Shown here: positions 7,816 to 15,492 of the stretch, piece by piece
How the letters are laid out: each line of letters begins with the position of its first letter
Position numbering within the stretch: position 1 is the first letter of the stretch
Assembly: GCA_902581145.1 (NCBI GenBank)
Contig: CACHNE010000002.1
Coordinates: 83,531 to 119,440 of the forward strand
Direction of reading: 5' to 3'
Length of the DNA stretch: 35,910 nucleotides
Source: an uncultured Bacteroidota bacterium
GTDB lineage: Bacteria; Bacteroidota; Bacteroidia; Flavobacteriales; Flavobacteriaceae
The notes under the pieces: model-generated
What the model was told of the DNA's origin: nothing
The model's input: the letters and a program-made list of their open reading frames with translations, nothing else
The model's database searches: none
Program-made: the position numbers and the translations under genes

Positions 7816-9111
7816 TTAGTCTAAATATTTTTTATACGTGTAAAGACACCTCTCTCTAGCAATTTTATGATCAATTATCTCATCTGGATAATCAGATGAA
7901 TCGCAATCTACCCATTTGTTTATATAGACTCGTTTTTTATCAAATCTGGTTATTTGAGTATGAGGATTAAAGATTCTAAAATAAGGAGCAGCATCAACTC
8001 CAGAGCCGCTTGCCCATTGCCAATTACCAACATTACTAGACATTTCATAATCGTTCAGTTTAAGAGCAAAATATTTTTCTCCTAGCCTCCAGTCAACAAG
8101 CAGGTGTTTACATAAAAAACTGGCGGTAATCATTCTAACTCTATTGTGCATAAATCCGGTATTATTAAGTTCTTTCATTCCAGCATCAACTAAAGGAAAT
8201 CCAGTTTCTCCTTTTTTCCATGCTTCTAAAGAATTGGGCTCGTTTAACCACACAATTTTATCATATTTAGGTTTAAAGCTATTCGTTGCAGTATGAGGAA
8301 AATGATATAAAATCTGCATAAAAAATTCTCTCCATATCAATTCATTCAAAAAAGTTTCATCTTTGAAGCTTAATAGTCCAGAAACAACCTTTCTGATACT
8401 TACGGTACCAAATCTTAGATAAGGCCCAATCTTTGAGGTTGAATTTAGGGAAGGAAAATTTCTTGTTTCAGCATATTGTTCAACAATTTTACTGTTTAAT
8501 TTAAAAGGCTCGATTTTATTTTTGTTTTCATAAAAACCGTAGTTTTTTAGATTTAAAAGTTTGGAAATAGATTTATCATAAAAGTTACTAGTAACCTTTT
8601 TTTCGTTAATGCATGTTAAATCTTCATTGAAAATACTTTTCCATTTTCTCATGTATGGAGTGTAAACAACATATGGTTTTCCGTCGTCTTTAACAACTTC
8701 GTTTTTTTCAAAGATTACCTGATCTTTAAATGACTTAAACTCAACATTTTTATCTGATAAAATTTTCTTTATCGAATTGTCCCTTGATATCGCATAAGGT
8801 TCATAGTCATTATTGGTGAAAACAGTATTTATTTTATATTCTGAAGTAATTTTGTTGAATATTTCTGTTGGATTACCCTTAAAAACAGTGATAGAAGAAT
8901 TAAAATCTTTTTTTAAATCTTCATTTATTTTTTTTAGATTATCATATATGAAATTTATCCGCCTGTCATCATGAGGAAGTTTATCAGTTATAGAGGTGTC
9001 ATAAATAAATAAGGGAATAACCTTGAGTTTTCCACTTGTTGCTTCAGATAATCCTGAGTTATCATATAGCCTTAGATCTCTTCGAAACCAAAAAATATTT
9101 AATTCTTCCAT
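7816..9111 (-). CDS. phrB: Class I deoxyribodipyrimidine photolyase (CPD repair)
   Basis: This flavoenzyme uses blue light to split cyclobutane pyrimidine dimers. The 431 residues cover an N-terminal antenna-binding Rossmann domain (starting NIFWFRRDLRLYDN) and a C-terminal FAD/DNA-binding domain. The electron-transfer tryptophan triad matches E. coli W306, W359 and W382 as W288 (IVWLNEP), W341 (DWRLGEKYF) and W364 (NWQW). N360 matches the CPD-type Asn378, and DAAPYFRIFNPHTQ is intact. All signs point to an active CPD photolyase rather than a DASH cryptochrome. It is the last gene of the cluster, and its ATG shares one base with the SRPBCC stop (TAATG). Confidence 0.93.
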   Translation of the reverse strand: MEELNIFWFRRDLRLYDNSGLSEATSGKLKVIPLFIYDTSITDKLPHDDRRINFIYDNLKKINEDLKKDFNSSITVFKGNPTEIFNKITSEYKINTVFTNNDYEPYAISRDNSIKKILSDKNVEFKSFKDQVIFEKNEVVKDDGKPYVVYTPYMRKWKSIFNEDLTCINEKKVTSNFYDKSISKLLNLKNYGFYENKNKIEPFKLNSKIVEQYAETRNFPSLNSTSKIGPYLRFGTVSIRKVVSGLLSFKDETFLNELIWREFFMQILYHFPHTATNSFKPKYDKIVWLNEPNSLEAWKKGETGFPLVDAGMKELNNTGFMHNRVRMITASFLCKHLLVDWRLGEKYFALKLNDYEMSSNVGNWQWASGSGVDAAPYFRIFNPHTQITRFDKKRVYINKWVDCDSSDYPDEIIDHKIARERCLYTYKKYLD

Positions 9112-9572
9112 TATAATCTTCCGAAGATTTCAATTAATTTTTTTTCTCTGTATTTAAAAATTTCATCAAGTTTTGGTTTTACCAAAAACGGATGAAAAAA
9201 TAAACCAATTAAACCAAAGGGCAGAGAATAATCTAGAATATCTATTATTTTAACACCCCCATCAATAATTTCAAATTTATGCTTATGATGCCAAAATTTA
9301 TATGGTCCAAATCTTTGTTCATCGACAAAAAAACTATTTTCCTTAACATGAGAAATCTCAGTAACCCATCTCATTTTAATTCCTAGTAAAGGAGTTACAT
9401 TATATTTGATTATTTGACCTGAATACATTTTTGTATACTCCAAGTCAATTATATCGAAACCCATATAATTTGGGGTGATAATTTTGAGATTCTTAGGATT
9501 GCTAAAAAACTCCCAGCATTCTTCTATTGTAATCGGTAAATTGATAGATTTTTCTAGTCTAAAAATCTTCAT
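9111..9572 (-). CDS. SRPBCC family protein, photolyase-associated
   Basis: A 153-residue SRPBCC (START/Bet v1-like) protein with the family entry INLPITIEECWEFFSNPKNL (residues 10-29) and ITPNYMGFDI. The block VDEQRFGPYKFWHHKHKFE is typical of the subgroup often found next to photolyase genes and sometimes labelled a cell-division inhibitor. It presumably binds a hydrophobic or flavin-like ligand; no catalytic residues can be named. It overlaps the glutathione peroxidase stop by 4 bases (ATGA) and the photolyase start by 1 base, so it is almost surely translated from the same message. Confidence 0.82.
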   Translation of the reverse strand: MKIFRLEKSINLPITIEECWEFFSNPKNLKIITPNYMGFDIIDLEYTKMYSGQIIKYNVTPLLGIKMRWVTEISHVKENSFFVDEQRFGPYKFWHHKHKFEIIDGGVKIIDILDYSLPFGLIGLFFHPFLVKPKLDEIFKYREKKLIEIFGRL

Positions 9573-10126
9573 TTGATATAGTTCGTAATTTTAGAACTCA
9601 TAGGACTTGTTAGAGAGTACCAATAATCTATTAGATTTCCATCTTTATCAACCAAATACTTTTGAAAGTTCCATTTTACACTTGAGGATTTTCTACCGTT
9701 AATCTCCTTTGAAGTAAGCCATTTATAGAGTTGGTGTTGATTAGAGCCCCTAACAGAAATTTTTTCTGTCATTGGAAATGTTACATCATATTTTTCTGAA
9801 CAAAAAATTGATATTTGTTCTTCGGTTCCAGGCTCTTGAGCTCCAAATTGATTACATGGCACCCCAATTACTACAAGTTTGTCAGAGTTTTCATTGTAAA
9901 GCTGTTGTAAATCTTTGTATTGTCTTGTAAAGCCACAATTTGAAGCCACGTTAACAAATAAAATGAACTTTCCTTTGTATTCATTTAGATTTATTTTATT
10001 GCCATCAATGCTATTGATAGGTATATCATATATAGACATAGGAGTGTTATTTAATTTTTTTGAATCAAAATCTCCATTAATGAGAGAGAGACCAACTAAT
10101 AATATTATTTTAAGTGTTTTTAACAT
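9569..10126 (-). CDS. Glutathione peroxidase family protein (thioredoxin-like)
   Basis: A 185-residue peroxidase that reduces hydrogen peroxide or lipid peroxides with thiols. The catalytic tetrad of Cys-type enzymes is complete: C64 (VASNCGFTRQY), Q93 (CNQFGAQEPG), W152 and N153 (VKWNFQKYLVDKDG). Cys rather than selenocysteine is encoded. In this family the electron donor is often thioredoxin rather than glutathione. A hydrophobic start (residues 5-16) suggests a signal peptide or membrane anchor, although no good cleavage site is evident. It sits between the SDR and SRPBCC genes of the photolyase cluster, which fits a role against photo-oxidative stress (inference). Confidence 0.92.
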   Translation of the reverse strand: MLKTLKIILLVGLSLINGDFDSKKLNNTPMSIYDIPINSIDGNKINLNEYKGKFILFVNVASNCGFTRQYKDLQQLYNENSDKLVVIGVPCNQFGAQEPGTEEQISIFCSEKYDVTFPMTEKISVRGSNQHQLYKWLTSKEINGRKSSSVKWNFQKYLVDKDGNLIDYWYSLTSPMSSKITNYIK

Positions 10127-10131
10127 ATTAA

Positions 10132-10815
10132 CTAGCTTTTAAAAGATACTATACCAGCATCCATGTTAAATATTTGACCAGAAATAGAAGAGGCGTCTTC
10201 TGAAATTAAAAAAGAGGCCATTTTAGCGACTTCATTAGATGAAAGGATTTTTTTAAGTGGGTGTCTCTCAACCATATTTTCGATTACTTTATCATTTCTG
10301 AGTATTTTTGAAGCAAGTTCTGTATTAGTAATGGTTGGAGCAATGGCATTAATCCTAACTTTTGGTGCAAGCTCTGATCCTAAAGTTTTGACAAGACCAT
10401 CAATACCTGATTTTGCAACTGAAACAGAAGCATGATATGGCATTCCAAGTTTTGTAGCTACTGTACTAAATAGAAGTATAGACGCTGACTCTGATTTTTT
10501 TAGCAAGTTTAAATACTTTTTTATAGCTCTTACAGCTCCAATGACATTAAGCTCAAAATCATTTCTAAAGTCATCAAGACTTAGTGTGGAGATTGGCTTT
10601 AGATTGATTGAACCAGGACAATATATCAAACAATCAACAAAGTCTAAATCTGGGTAATCGTCTACTAATGCATCAAAATTATGAAAAGTGTAATTGTCGT
10701 GACTAAAATCTGTTTGGTTTCTACTTAAACAAACCACTTTATGATTTTCCACAACCTCACTTACGATTGATTTTCCAATTCCTTTGGTTCCTCCAATGAT
10801 AACAATATTCTTCAT
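10132..10815 (-). CDS. Atypical short-chain dehydrogenase (SDR), photolyase-associated
   Basis: A 227-residue Rossmann-fold SDR. The nucleotide-binding motif GGTKGIGKS (residues 8-16), the catalytic-type Asn90 (FELNVIGA), Ser117 (LFSTVA) and Lys135 (SVAKSG) are visible, and INAIAPTITNTE follows as in SDRs. The residue four before the lysine, normally the catalytic tyrosine, is Val131; a tyrosine occurs only at 127. The usual NNAG is YCPG. The protein may therefore bind NAD(P) without standard oxidoreductase chemistry, or use other residues. It shares one base with the preceding 78-aa gene (TAATG) and is followed after 5 bases by the peroxidase gene. Confidence 0.85.
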   Translation of the reverse strand: MKNIVIIGGTKGIGKSIVSEVVENHKVVCLSRNQTDFSHDNYTFHNFDALVDDYPDLDFVDCLIYCPGSINLKPISTLSLDDFRNDFELNVIGAVRAIKKYLNLLKKSESASILLFSTVATKLGMPYHASVSVAKSGIDGLVKTLGSELAPKVRINAIAPTITNTELASKILRNDKVIENMVERHPLKKILSSNEVAKMASFLISEDASSISGQIFNMDAGIVSFKS

Positions 10816-11051
10816 TATGCTCCTGGTCTTCCTTTTAGTCTCTTTTCGACCTTTCTTTTGATAAGAGTAAGTCTTTTCATCATTTCCATAATTTCAGGGT
10901 CTTTAGTTTCCTTGTAGATTTCATTTAGATTCAGGATTAGACTCTTAACCTCTCTTGATGCAACTATCTTTTCATTGGTACTTTTATATACGTGCCTTCT
11001 ATTTTCAAATTCGGTTGCCTTTTCTACAATTTCAGTTTCTTTTACTTCCAT
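10815..11051 (-). CDS. Hypothetical protein in photolyase cluster, 78 aa
   Basis: I do not recognise this protein. It is 78 residues long, highly charged and predicted to be almost all helix, with no signal peptide and no cysteine. The N-terminal third is rich in glutamate (VKETEIVEKATEFENRR) and the C-terminal third is basic (LTLIKRKVEKRLKGRPGA), so a nucleic-acid or protein contact is possible. It starts with ATG at 11049-11051, overlaps the TIGR03643 gene by 20 bases and shares one base with the SDR start. This strict packing is the main evidence that it is real. Confidence 0.7.
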   Translation of the reverse strand: MEVKETEIVEKATEFENRRHVYKSTNEKIVASREVKSLILNLNEIYKETKDPEIMEMMKRLTLIKRKVEKRLKGRPGA

Positions 11052-11325
11052 TTCTTTTACTTATTTTATTTTGGTTTATATTCTTTTGTCGGGAACACTT
11101 AAATCTACCAAGCTGAAAATTTCTTTTAGCCTCATGCTTAGTTTTTCTTCCAGTAACTCTTTTTCTCCAAAGTTTAAAGCTAGAAGACTTGAGATTTTTT
11201 CTCATAATTGAAATAACCTCAGACTCATTTAAACCAAATGTTTTAAAAATAGCATCGAAAGTTGTTCTGTCTTCCCAGGCCATTTGTATGATTCTATCAA
11301 TATCTATGCCATTTAAATTTTTCAA
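11032..11325 (-). CDS. TIGR03643 family protein (DUF2805-like), photolyase-associated
   Basis: A 97-residue protein of the TIGR03643 family, whose genes typically stand near photolyase or cryptochrome genes. The family core is present: IDIDRIIQMAWEDRTTFDAI, FGLNESEVISIMRKNLKSS, FKLWRKRVTGRKTKH (residues 7-64). The tail after residue 65 is basic. The shape suggests a small helix-turn-helix-like DNA-binding fold, but no function is proven. The start is TTG at 11323-11325, one base after the preceding stop; the next ATG would remove the conserved DIDRIIQ start. Confidence 0.85.
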   Translation of the reverse strand: MKNLNGIDIDRIIQMAWEDRTTFDAIFKTFGLNESEVISIMRKNLKSSSFKLWRKRVTGRKTKHEAKRNFQLGRFKCSRQKNINQNKISKRNGSKRN

Positions 11326-11326
11326 T

Positions 11327-11749
11327 TTATATGTGATTATTATGTTTATTAAAGTTGTATTTGTGGTCTAAAACTTTTTTAAAAAAAGTTAAATTTTGCT
11401 TATGGTTTAATTGATTGCTATATCTAATAAAATTACCATCAGAGTGTATTGAAAATGAAGGAGATTTATATACCACTAGCTTGTAAAATGGAATCACCCA
11501 TGTAAATCTCTTTTGTCCCTCAACAACATATACAATTATTCCCTTATTTCTCAATTCAATGTTTGAGTAGATTAAATCATTCTTCTGTTGAATCATTTTT
11601 TTAAAATTTACACTCAAGTCTTCAACAATTAATCTTTTAGACCCAATACCACCAAGCCTGATTGATTTAATTAAATTGAACTTTTTTCCAACAAGATTAT
11701 TTGTTTCAATCTCTTTTTCAATATCATTATATGTGGAGTTATAGATCAT
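11327..11749 (-). CDS. Hypothetical protein in photolyase cluster, 140 aa
   Basis: I cannot assign this 140-residue protein to a named family. It has no signal peptide or membrane segment. A middle region of alternating hydrophobic residues (IIVYVVEGQKRFTWVIPFYK, about residues 70-89, then LVVYKSPSFSIHSDGNFIRY) looks like a beta-sheet or PH-like fold, and the C-terminus has several histidines and asparagines (NFNKHNNHI). Its ATG overlaps the stop of the FeS-type photolyase-like gene by 4 bases (ATGA), and it ends 1 base before the TIGR03643 start, so it belongs to the same message. Confidence 0.75.
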   Translation of the reverse strand: MIYNSTYNDIEKEIETNNLVGKKFNLIKSIRLGGIGSKRLIVEDLSVNFKKMIQQKNDLIYSNIELRNKGIIVYVVEGQKRFTWVIPFYKLVVYKSPSFSIHSDGNFIRYSNQLNHKQNLTFFKKVLDHKYNFNKHNNHI

Positions 11750-13218
11750 ACTAAATTTGATAAATATTCCTCTGAGATTTTGAGATGAGATTCAAGCTTT
11801 TGCTTATCCATTTTGTTTAGTGTTCTTACCATCATTGATAATCTTGGATTGGATTGAAAAAAAGACTGATTTTTATATATAAACCTCCAGTAAAGGCCAT
11901 CCCAAATTTTCTGCCAATCTCCCTTTTTATAATCACCCATTTTCATAATATAGTTGCTGCTACTTATATATGGTTTTGTAGACATTAGACCCCCGTCAGC
12001 AAATTGACTCATACCATAAACATTAGGAACCATAACCCAGTCATATGAATCAATAAAAAACTCCATAAACCATTTATATACATCATCTGGGCGAATCTCA
12101 CATAAAAACATAAAATTTCCAATTACCATCAATCTTTCAATGTGATGTAAATAAGCATTATCATTAACTTTATTTATGCAGTCATCAATCGGTTTAATTG
12201 CTGTTGTAGCATTGTAAAAGGCTTTAGGCATTTTCTTATCGAAATTCCAATAATTTCTAGTCCTTTCAATGCTTCCTTTTGCAACATAAATACCTCTTAT
12301 AAATTCCCTCCATCCGATTATTTGTCGAACTATTCCTTCAAATGAATTAATTGGTATGCTTTTTTTAATACCATATTTATTTAATTCATCAATGACATAT
12401 TTAGGGGTTAATAATCCAGAGTTAATAAGAGGAGACAGTAAGCTGTGATTAAGAATTGCTTCTTTCTCAACAATTGCATCTTCGTAATCACCAAATTCAG
12501 CAAACCTTTCATTTAAAAAATCATTAAACCAATTTTTAGCTGATGTAAAATCAGTCGGGTAGGATATTGCACCATTTAAAACTCCGTAGTTTTCACTGAA
12601 ATGTGTATTCACATAATTTATCCCATCTTCATAAAATTCTTTATTTTCTTTTGGATATCTAATAGTTGGAGGAGTTTTAGACTTGGGGTATTTTTTTCTG
12701 TTCTCGTCATCATAAGTCCATTTGTCACCTTTAGGATCGTTGCCAACCATTAAAATATTCATCTTCTTCCTTTGTAATTTGTAAAAACTAGTTTGGAAAT
12801 ATTTCTTTTTTGAAGGATTAAAGAAAACTTGATTCTCTGCTTCGGTGTTTAAAAATTGCAACGATTCGATTCGATTTATTTTTATAGAATCAATATTATT
12901 AATTCTTTTTTCAAGCCAATTGTCACAAGGATCTATATAATTTATTTTTTTAATATTATTTTTTGAAAGCTTGTCTAAAAGAACCGTAATATCAGAATTT
13001 TTATCACTTGAGTTAATATACTCTACTTCATCAAAATATTTTAAACAGTAATCGTAGTATTTTTTCATACTAACCCTATGAAAAAAAATCTTTTTCTTGT
13101 GGAATTTATATTGTTTGAAAAAAAGAAACTCTTCAATTAAGTACGTTTTGAACTTATAATTGAATAGGGGAGATTTTTCAAAAAGTTGATTAGGAAATAT
13201 AATGTTTACTTCTTCCAA
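11746..13218 (-). CDS. FeS-BCP/CryPro-type photolyase-like protein lacking most Fe-S cysteines
   Basis: A 490-residue member of the prokaryotic (6-4) photolyase/cryptochrome group (Agrobacterium PhrB, Rhodobacter CryB). The N-terminal domain starts NIIFPNQLF; the FAD-binding half holds [10 protein letters not shown] (300-309), [17 protein letters not shown] (356-372), [18 protein letters not shown] (393-410) and [10 protein letters not shown]. Members normally bind a [4Fe-4S] cluster through four cysteines. Here only the first is kept (C347, DDCINKV). The segment between KMGDY (430) and GLYWRF (441) is shortened and has none of the other three. The start is a TTG inside the end of the DUF2256 gene (29-base overlap). 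Confidence 0.9.
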   Translation of the reverse strand: MEEVNIIFPNQLFEKSPLFNYKFKTYLIEEFLFFKQYKFHKKKIFFHRVSMKKYYDYCLKYFDEVEYINSSDKNSDITVLLDKLSKNNIKKINYIDPCDNWLEKRINNIDSIKINRIESLQFLNTEAENQVFFNPSKKKYFQTSFYKLQRKKMNILMVGNDPKGDKWTYDDENRKKYPKSKTPPTIRYPKENKEFYEDGINYVNTHFSENYGVLNGAISYPTDFTSAKNWFNDFLNERFAEFGDYEDAIVEKEAILNHSLLSPLINSGLLTPKYVIDELNKYGIKKSIPINSFEGIVRQIIGWREFIRGIYVAKGSIERTRNYWNFDKKMPKAFYNATTAIKPIDDCINKVNDNAYLHHIERLMVIGNFMFLCEIRPDDVYKWFMEFFIDSYDWVMVPNVYGMSQFADGGLMSTKPYISSSNYIMKMGDYKKGDWQKIWDGLYWRFIYKNQSFFQSNPRLSMMVRTLNKMDKQKLESHLKISEEYLSNLV

Positions 13219-13339
13219 TTTTACTGCATTTTTTACTACAATAAATCACGTTATCCCAGTCTCGCTTCCATTTTTTTCTCCATTTGAATGGAAATTTACA
13301 TACAGGACATGTCTTTTCGGGTAGATAAGTTTTTTTCAA
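13190..13339 (-). CDS. DUF2256 zinc-finger-like microprotein, 49 aa
   Basis: A short gene between the flavin reductase and the photolyase-like protein. It encodes 49 residues with the DUF2256 pattern: [13 protein letters not shown] (C11, C14), [12 protein letters not shown] (W20, W24, W28) and YCSKKC (C34, C38). The four cysteines should bind one zinc ion. DUF2256 genes are commonly found beside photolyase or cryptochrome genes; the function is unknown. The only possible start is TTG at 13337-13339, since an in-frame stop lies three codons upstream. This TTG overlaps the TGA of the flavin reductase (TTGA), which suggests coupling by re-initiation. Confidence 0.9.
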   Translation of the reverse strand: MKKTYLPEKTCPVCKFPFKWRKKWKRDWDNVIYCSKKCSKIGRSKHYIS

Positions 13340-13956
13340 CTTTTGTTAGGTTTCTGGTATCCTTTTCTGATATTTCTTTTTGGGAATGAGTATCCATCGC
13401 AACCACTAATTGTTGCAACCTTTGCTGAGTTTAGATTTATAAACCCATCCTTAGAAATAAGAGCATCATCCACATTTAATTCAACAATTTTACCCACAAT
13501 TAATCTTGACTTATTGTAATTGATTTTTATCTCTTCTACAAACTTCATTCCAATCTTTATCGAAGAGGAGCTAACAAATGGAGCAGGGAAACCATTGATA
13601 GTCTCTGATGAAATATTTGCGATATCAAATTCAGAAACGTCTCTGTCATATTTAGCTGAGGTATGGTGGGCCTGATCAGCAAAGTCTTCTTGTACAGAAT
13701 TAATGGTGTAATATGAGTTTTGTTTAATATTTAAATAAGTGTGTCTTGGGACAATTTCTGTTGGTCTTAAAAAAAAACCTAACAAAGGGGGGGTTGAACC
13801 AAGATGTGTTATCGAACTAAATACAGCTAAATTCTTTACTCCTTTATCCGAAATTGTTCCAATTAAATTTGCTGACTTGTATCCTGAGCAAGAATTAATT
13901 AAATTAATTCTGAATATTTTATCAAGATTTTCAATTTGCTCTTCGTCAAAATGCAT
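13336..13956 (-). CDS. Flavin reductase family protein (FMN-binding split barrel)
   Basis: A 206-residue flavin reductase-like protein that would reduce FMN or FAD with NAD(P)H or bind FMN. The split-barrel signatures are visible: [20 protein letters not shown] (about 29-48), [12 protein letters not shown] (residues 56-67), [11 protein letters not shown] (residues 78-88) and the later [14 protein letters not shown] and IVGKIVEL strands. There is no signal peptide. Its ATG directly follows the aquaporin stop, and its TGA overlaps the DUF2256 start. Since photolyases need fully reduced FAD, supplying reduced flavin is an attractive role, but this is inference from context. Confidence 0.87.
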   Translation of the reverse strand: MHFDEEQIENLDKIFRINLINSCSGYKSANLIGTISDKGVKNLAVFSSITHLGSTPPLLGFFLRPTEIVPRHTYLNIKQNSYYTINSVQEDFADQAHHTSAKYDRDVSEFDIANISSETINGFPAPFVSSSSIKIGMKFVEEIKINYNKSRLIVGKIVELNVDDALISKDGFINLNSAKVATISGCDGYSFPKRNIRKGYQKPNKS

Positions 13957-14583
13957 TTACTTTAAAACTTTTTTGTAAAGAAAAGATGCAAGAACTGAAC
14001 CAATTATACCTGTAATCAAAAAATAAACAAAAAAGTCACTAGAAGATACATTACTACCAATTACTTGTGGGTCAATAAAACTTAATAAAGACGGGCCAAA
14101 GCTTACAGCGGGATTAAAAACAGCCCCGGAGATATCACCAACCGAAAAAGCTCCAGCAGTAACTGTAAGACCTATCGCCAACCCATAAAACTGATTTCCT
14201 TTTAGACTTTCGTTGAGCGCCACATTAAGTATTACAAAAACTAATAAAAACGTAAATAAAATTTCTGCAACAAAAAAACTTTGTATTTCAGTAGTTTTAG
14301 AAACTACTGAAAATGAATCTTGTCCAAGTCCAATCATGGTGTATACCGCAACTACTGAACCTGTTAATTGACTTGCGATATATTTACCAGATTCTTTTAA
14401 ATCAATTTGGTCGTTTATATACATTGCTAGGGTTACAACTGGGTTATAATGTGCTCCTGAAATATGAGCTCCCATGTAAACTAAAACTGCTAATCCAAGA
14501 CCTATTGCTATTGGATTTTCTGTTAAACCAATGATTAATACGAGAAAAAAAGTACCGATTAGTTCTATTATATATTTTTTCAT
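13957..14583 (-). CDS. MIP family channel (aquaporin) with atypical filter
   Basis: A 208-residue inner-membrane channel with six membrane spans and two half-helices. The first signature is GAHYNPVVTLA (N47-P48-V49, NPV in place of NPA), the second GAVFNPAVSFGP (N157-P158-A159). The residue after the second NPA is Val160; in most water and glycerol channels it is the selectivity-filter arginine. Plant tonoplast TIP1 channels also have Val here and pass urea and hydrogen peroxide as well as water, so a peroxide or small-solute role is possible (inference). It is the first gene of the photolyase cluster, divergent from the DUF2911 gene across 54 bases. Confidence 0.92.
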   Translation of the reverse strand: MKKYIIELIGTFFLVLIIGLTENPIAIGLGLAVLVYMGAHISGAHYNPVVTLAMYINDQIDLKESGKYIASQLTGSVVAVYTMIGLGQDSFSVVSKTTEIQSFFVAEILFTFLLVFVILNVALNESLKGNQFYGLAIGLTVTAGAFSVGDISGAVFNPAVSFGPSLLSFIDPQVIGSNVSSSDFFVYFLITGIIGSVLASFLYKKVLK

Positions 14584-14594
14584 GAATAATTTTT

Positions 14595-14602
14595 TAAATT
14601 TG
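14595..14602 (+). promoter_or_regulatory. Possible -7 box for the DUF2911 gene
   Basis: TAAATTTG matches the Bacteroidetes -7 consensus TAnnTTTG exactly and lies 35 bases before the ATG at 14638. No clear -33 TTG is seen at the usual spacing. On the minus strand, TAGGTTTC within the same 54-base gap is a one-mismatch candidate for the photolyase cluster. Confidence 0.4.
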
Positions 14603-14637
14603 AAACCTAATTCGAATATAAAAATTATTTAAAGAAC

Positions 14638-15492
14638 ATGAGAGCAATTATTTTCACTTTGTTATTATTCACAGTTAATTTGAGTTTTTCTCAAATTAAC
14701 ACACCTAGATTTAGCCCAGCTTCTGAAGTTGAACAAATGGTTGGTTTAACCGAAATTGAGATTGAATACAGTAGACCATCGATGAGAGGAAGAGAAGTAT
14801 TTGGAAATTTAGTTCCTTTTGGTAAAGTTTGGAGAACTGGAGCAGATAATAGCACTAAGATTAGTTTTGATACTGATGTCATAATTTCCGGAAAAACAAT
14901 TCAGTCAGGAACCTATTCAATTTTTTCTATTCCTAACAAAGAAAGTTGGGAGATTATCTTTTACTCTGATGTTGAACTTTGGGGAGTTCCTAGAGATTGG
15001 TCAGAAAATAAAATAGTGTTTTCATCAATGTTTGATGTTAAAAAGTTAAAGAAACGTAATACCGTAGAGACTTTTACAATTTCTTTTAATGATTTAACTA
15101 ACAACGATGTAAATATGAGTATTTCTTGGGAAAATACGTTAGTAGATATCAAAATTGAAGTTCCTACAAGATCAATGGTTGAAAAGGATATTAGTAGTGT
15201 CCTTAATGATAATCCAAAGGCCTCTGATTATTATGCTGCAGCCGTTTTTTACAGACAAGAGAATGTTAATTTATTTCAAGCATTATTGTGGATGAATAAA
15301 GCAATAGAAATGTTTGAAAATCCAAGATTCTACCATTACAGACAACAATCTTTGTTAATGGCAGCTAATAACAAATTCTCCGAGGCAATTGATGCCGCAA
15401 ATAAATCATTGGATGATGCAATTAAGTCTGATAACCAAGGTTATGTAAAAATGAATAGAGAGTCTATTGCTGAATGGTCTAAGAAGCTTTAA
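14638..15492 (+). CDS. DUF2911 domain protein with C-terminal TPR-like helices
   Basis: A 284-residue exported protein. The signal peptide covers residues 1-19 (TLLLFTVNLSFS then Q). The DUF2911 domain follows: IEIEYSRPSMRGREVFGNLV (about residues 41-60), PFGKVWRTGADNSTKISF (residues 61-78) and SGTYSIFSIPNKESWEIIFY. The C-terminal part (about residues 185-280) is helical and resembles one or two TPR units (ASDYYAAAVFYRQ, LLMAANNKFSEAIDAANKSL). DUF2911 is widespread in Bacteroidetes and its function is unknown. The 3' end overlaps the convergent symporter gene by 14 bases. Confidence 0.88.
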   Translation: MRAIIFTLLLFTVNLSFSQINTPRFSPASEVEQMVGLTEIEIEYSRPSMRGREVFGNLVPFGKVWRTGADNSTKISFDTDVIISGKTIQSGTYSIFSIPNKESWEIIFYSDVELWGVPRDWSENKIVFSSMFDVKKLKKRNTVETFTISFNDLTNNDVNMSISWENTLVDIKIEVPTRSMVEKDISSVLNDNPKASDYYAAAVFYRQENVNLFQALLWMNKAIEMFENPRFYHYRQQSLLMAANNKFSEAIDAANKSLDDAIKSDNQGYVKMNRESIAEWSKKL

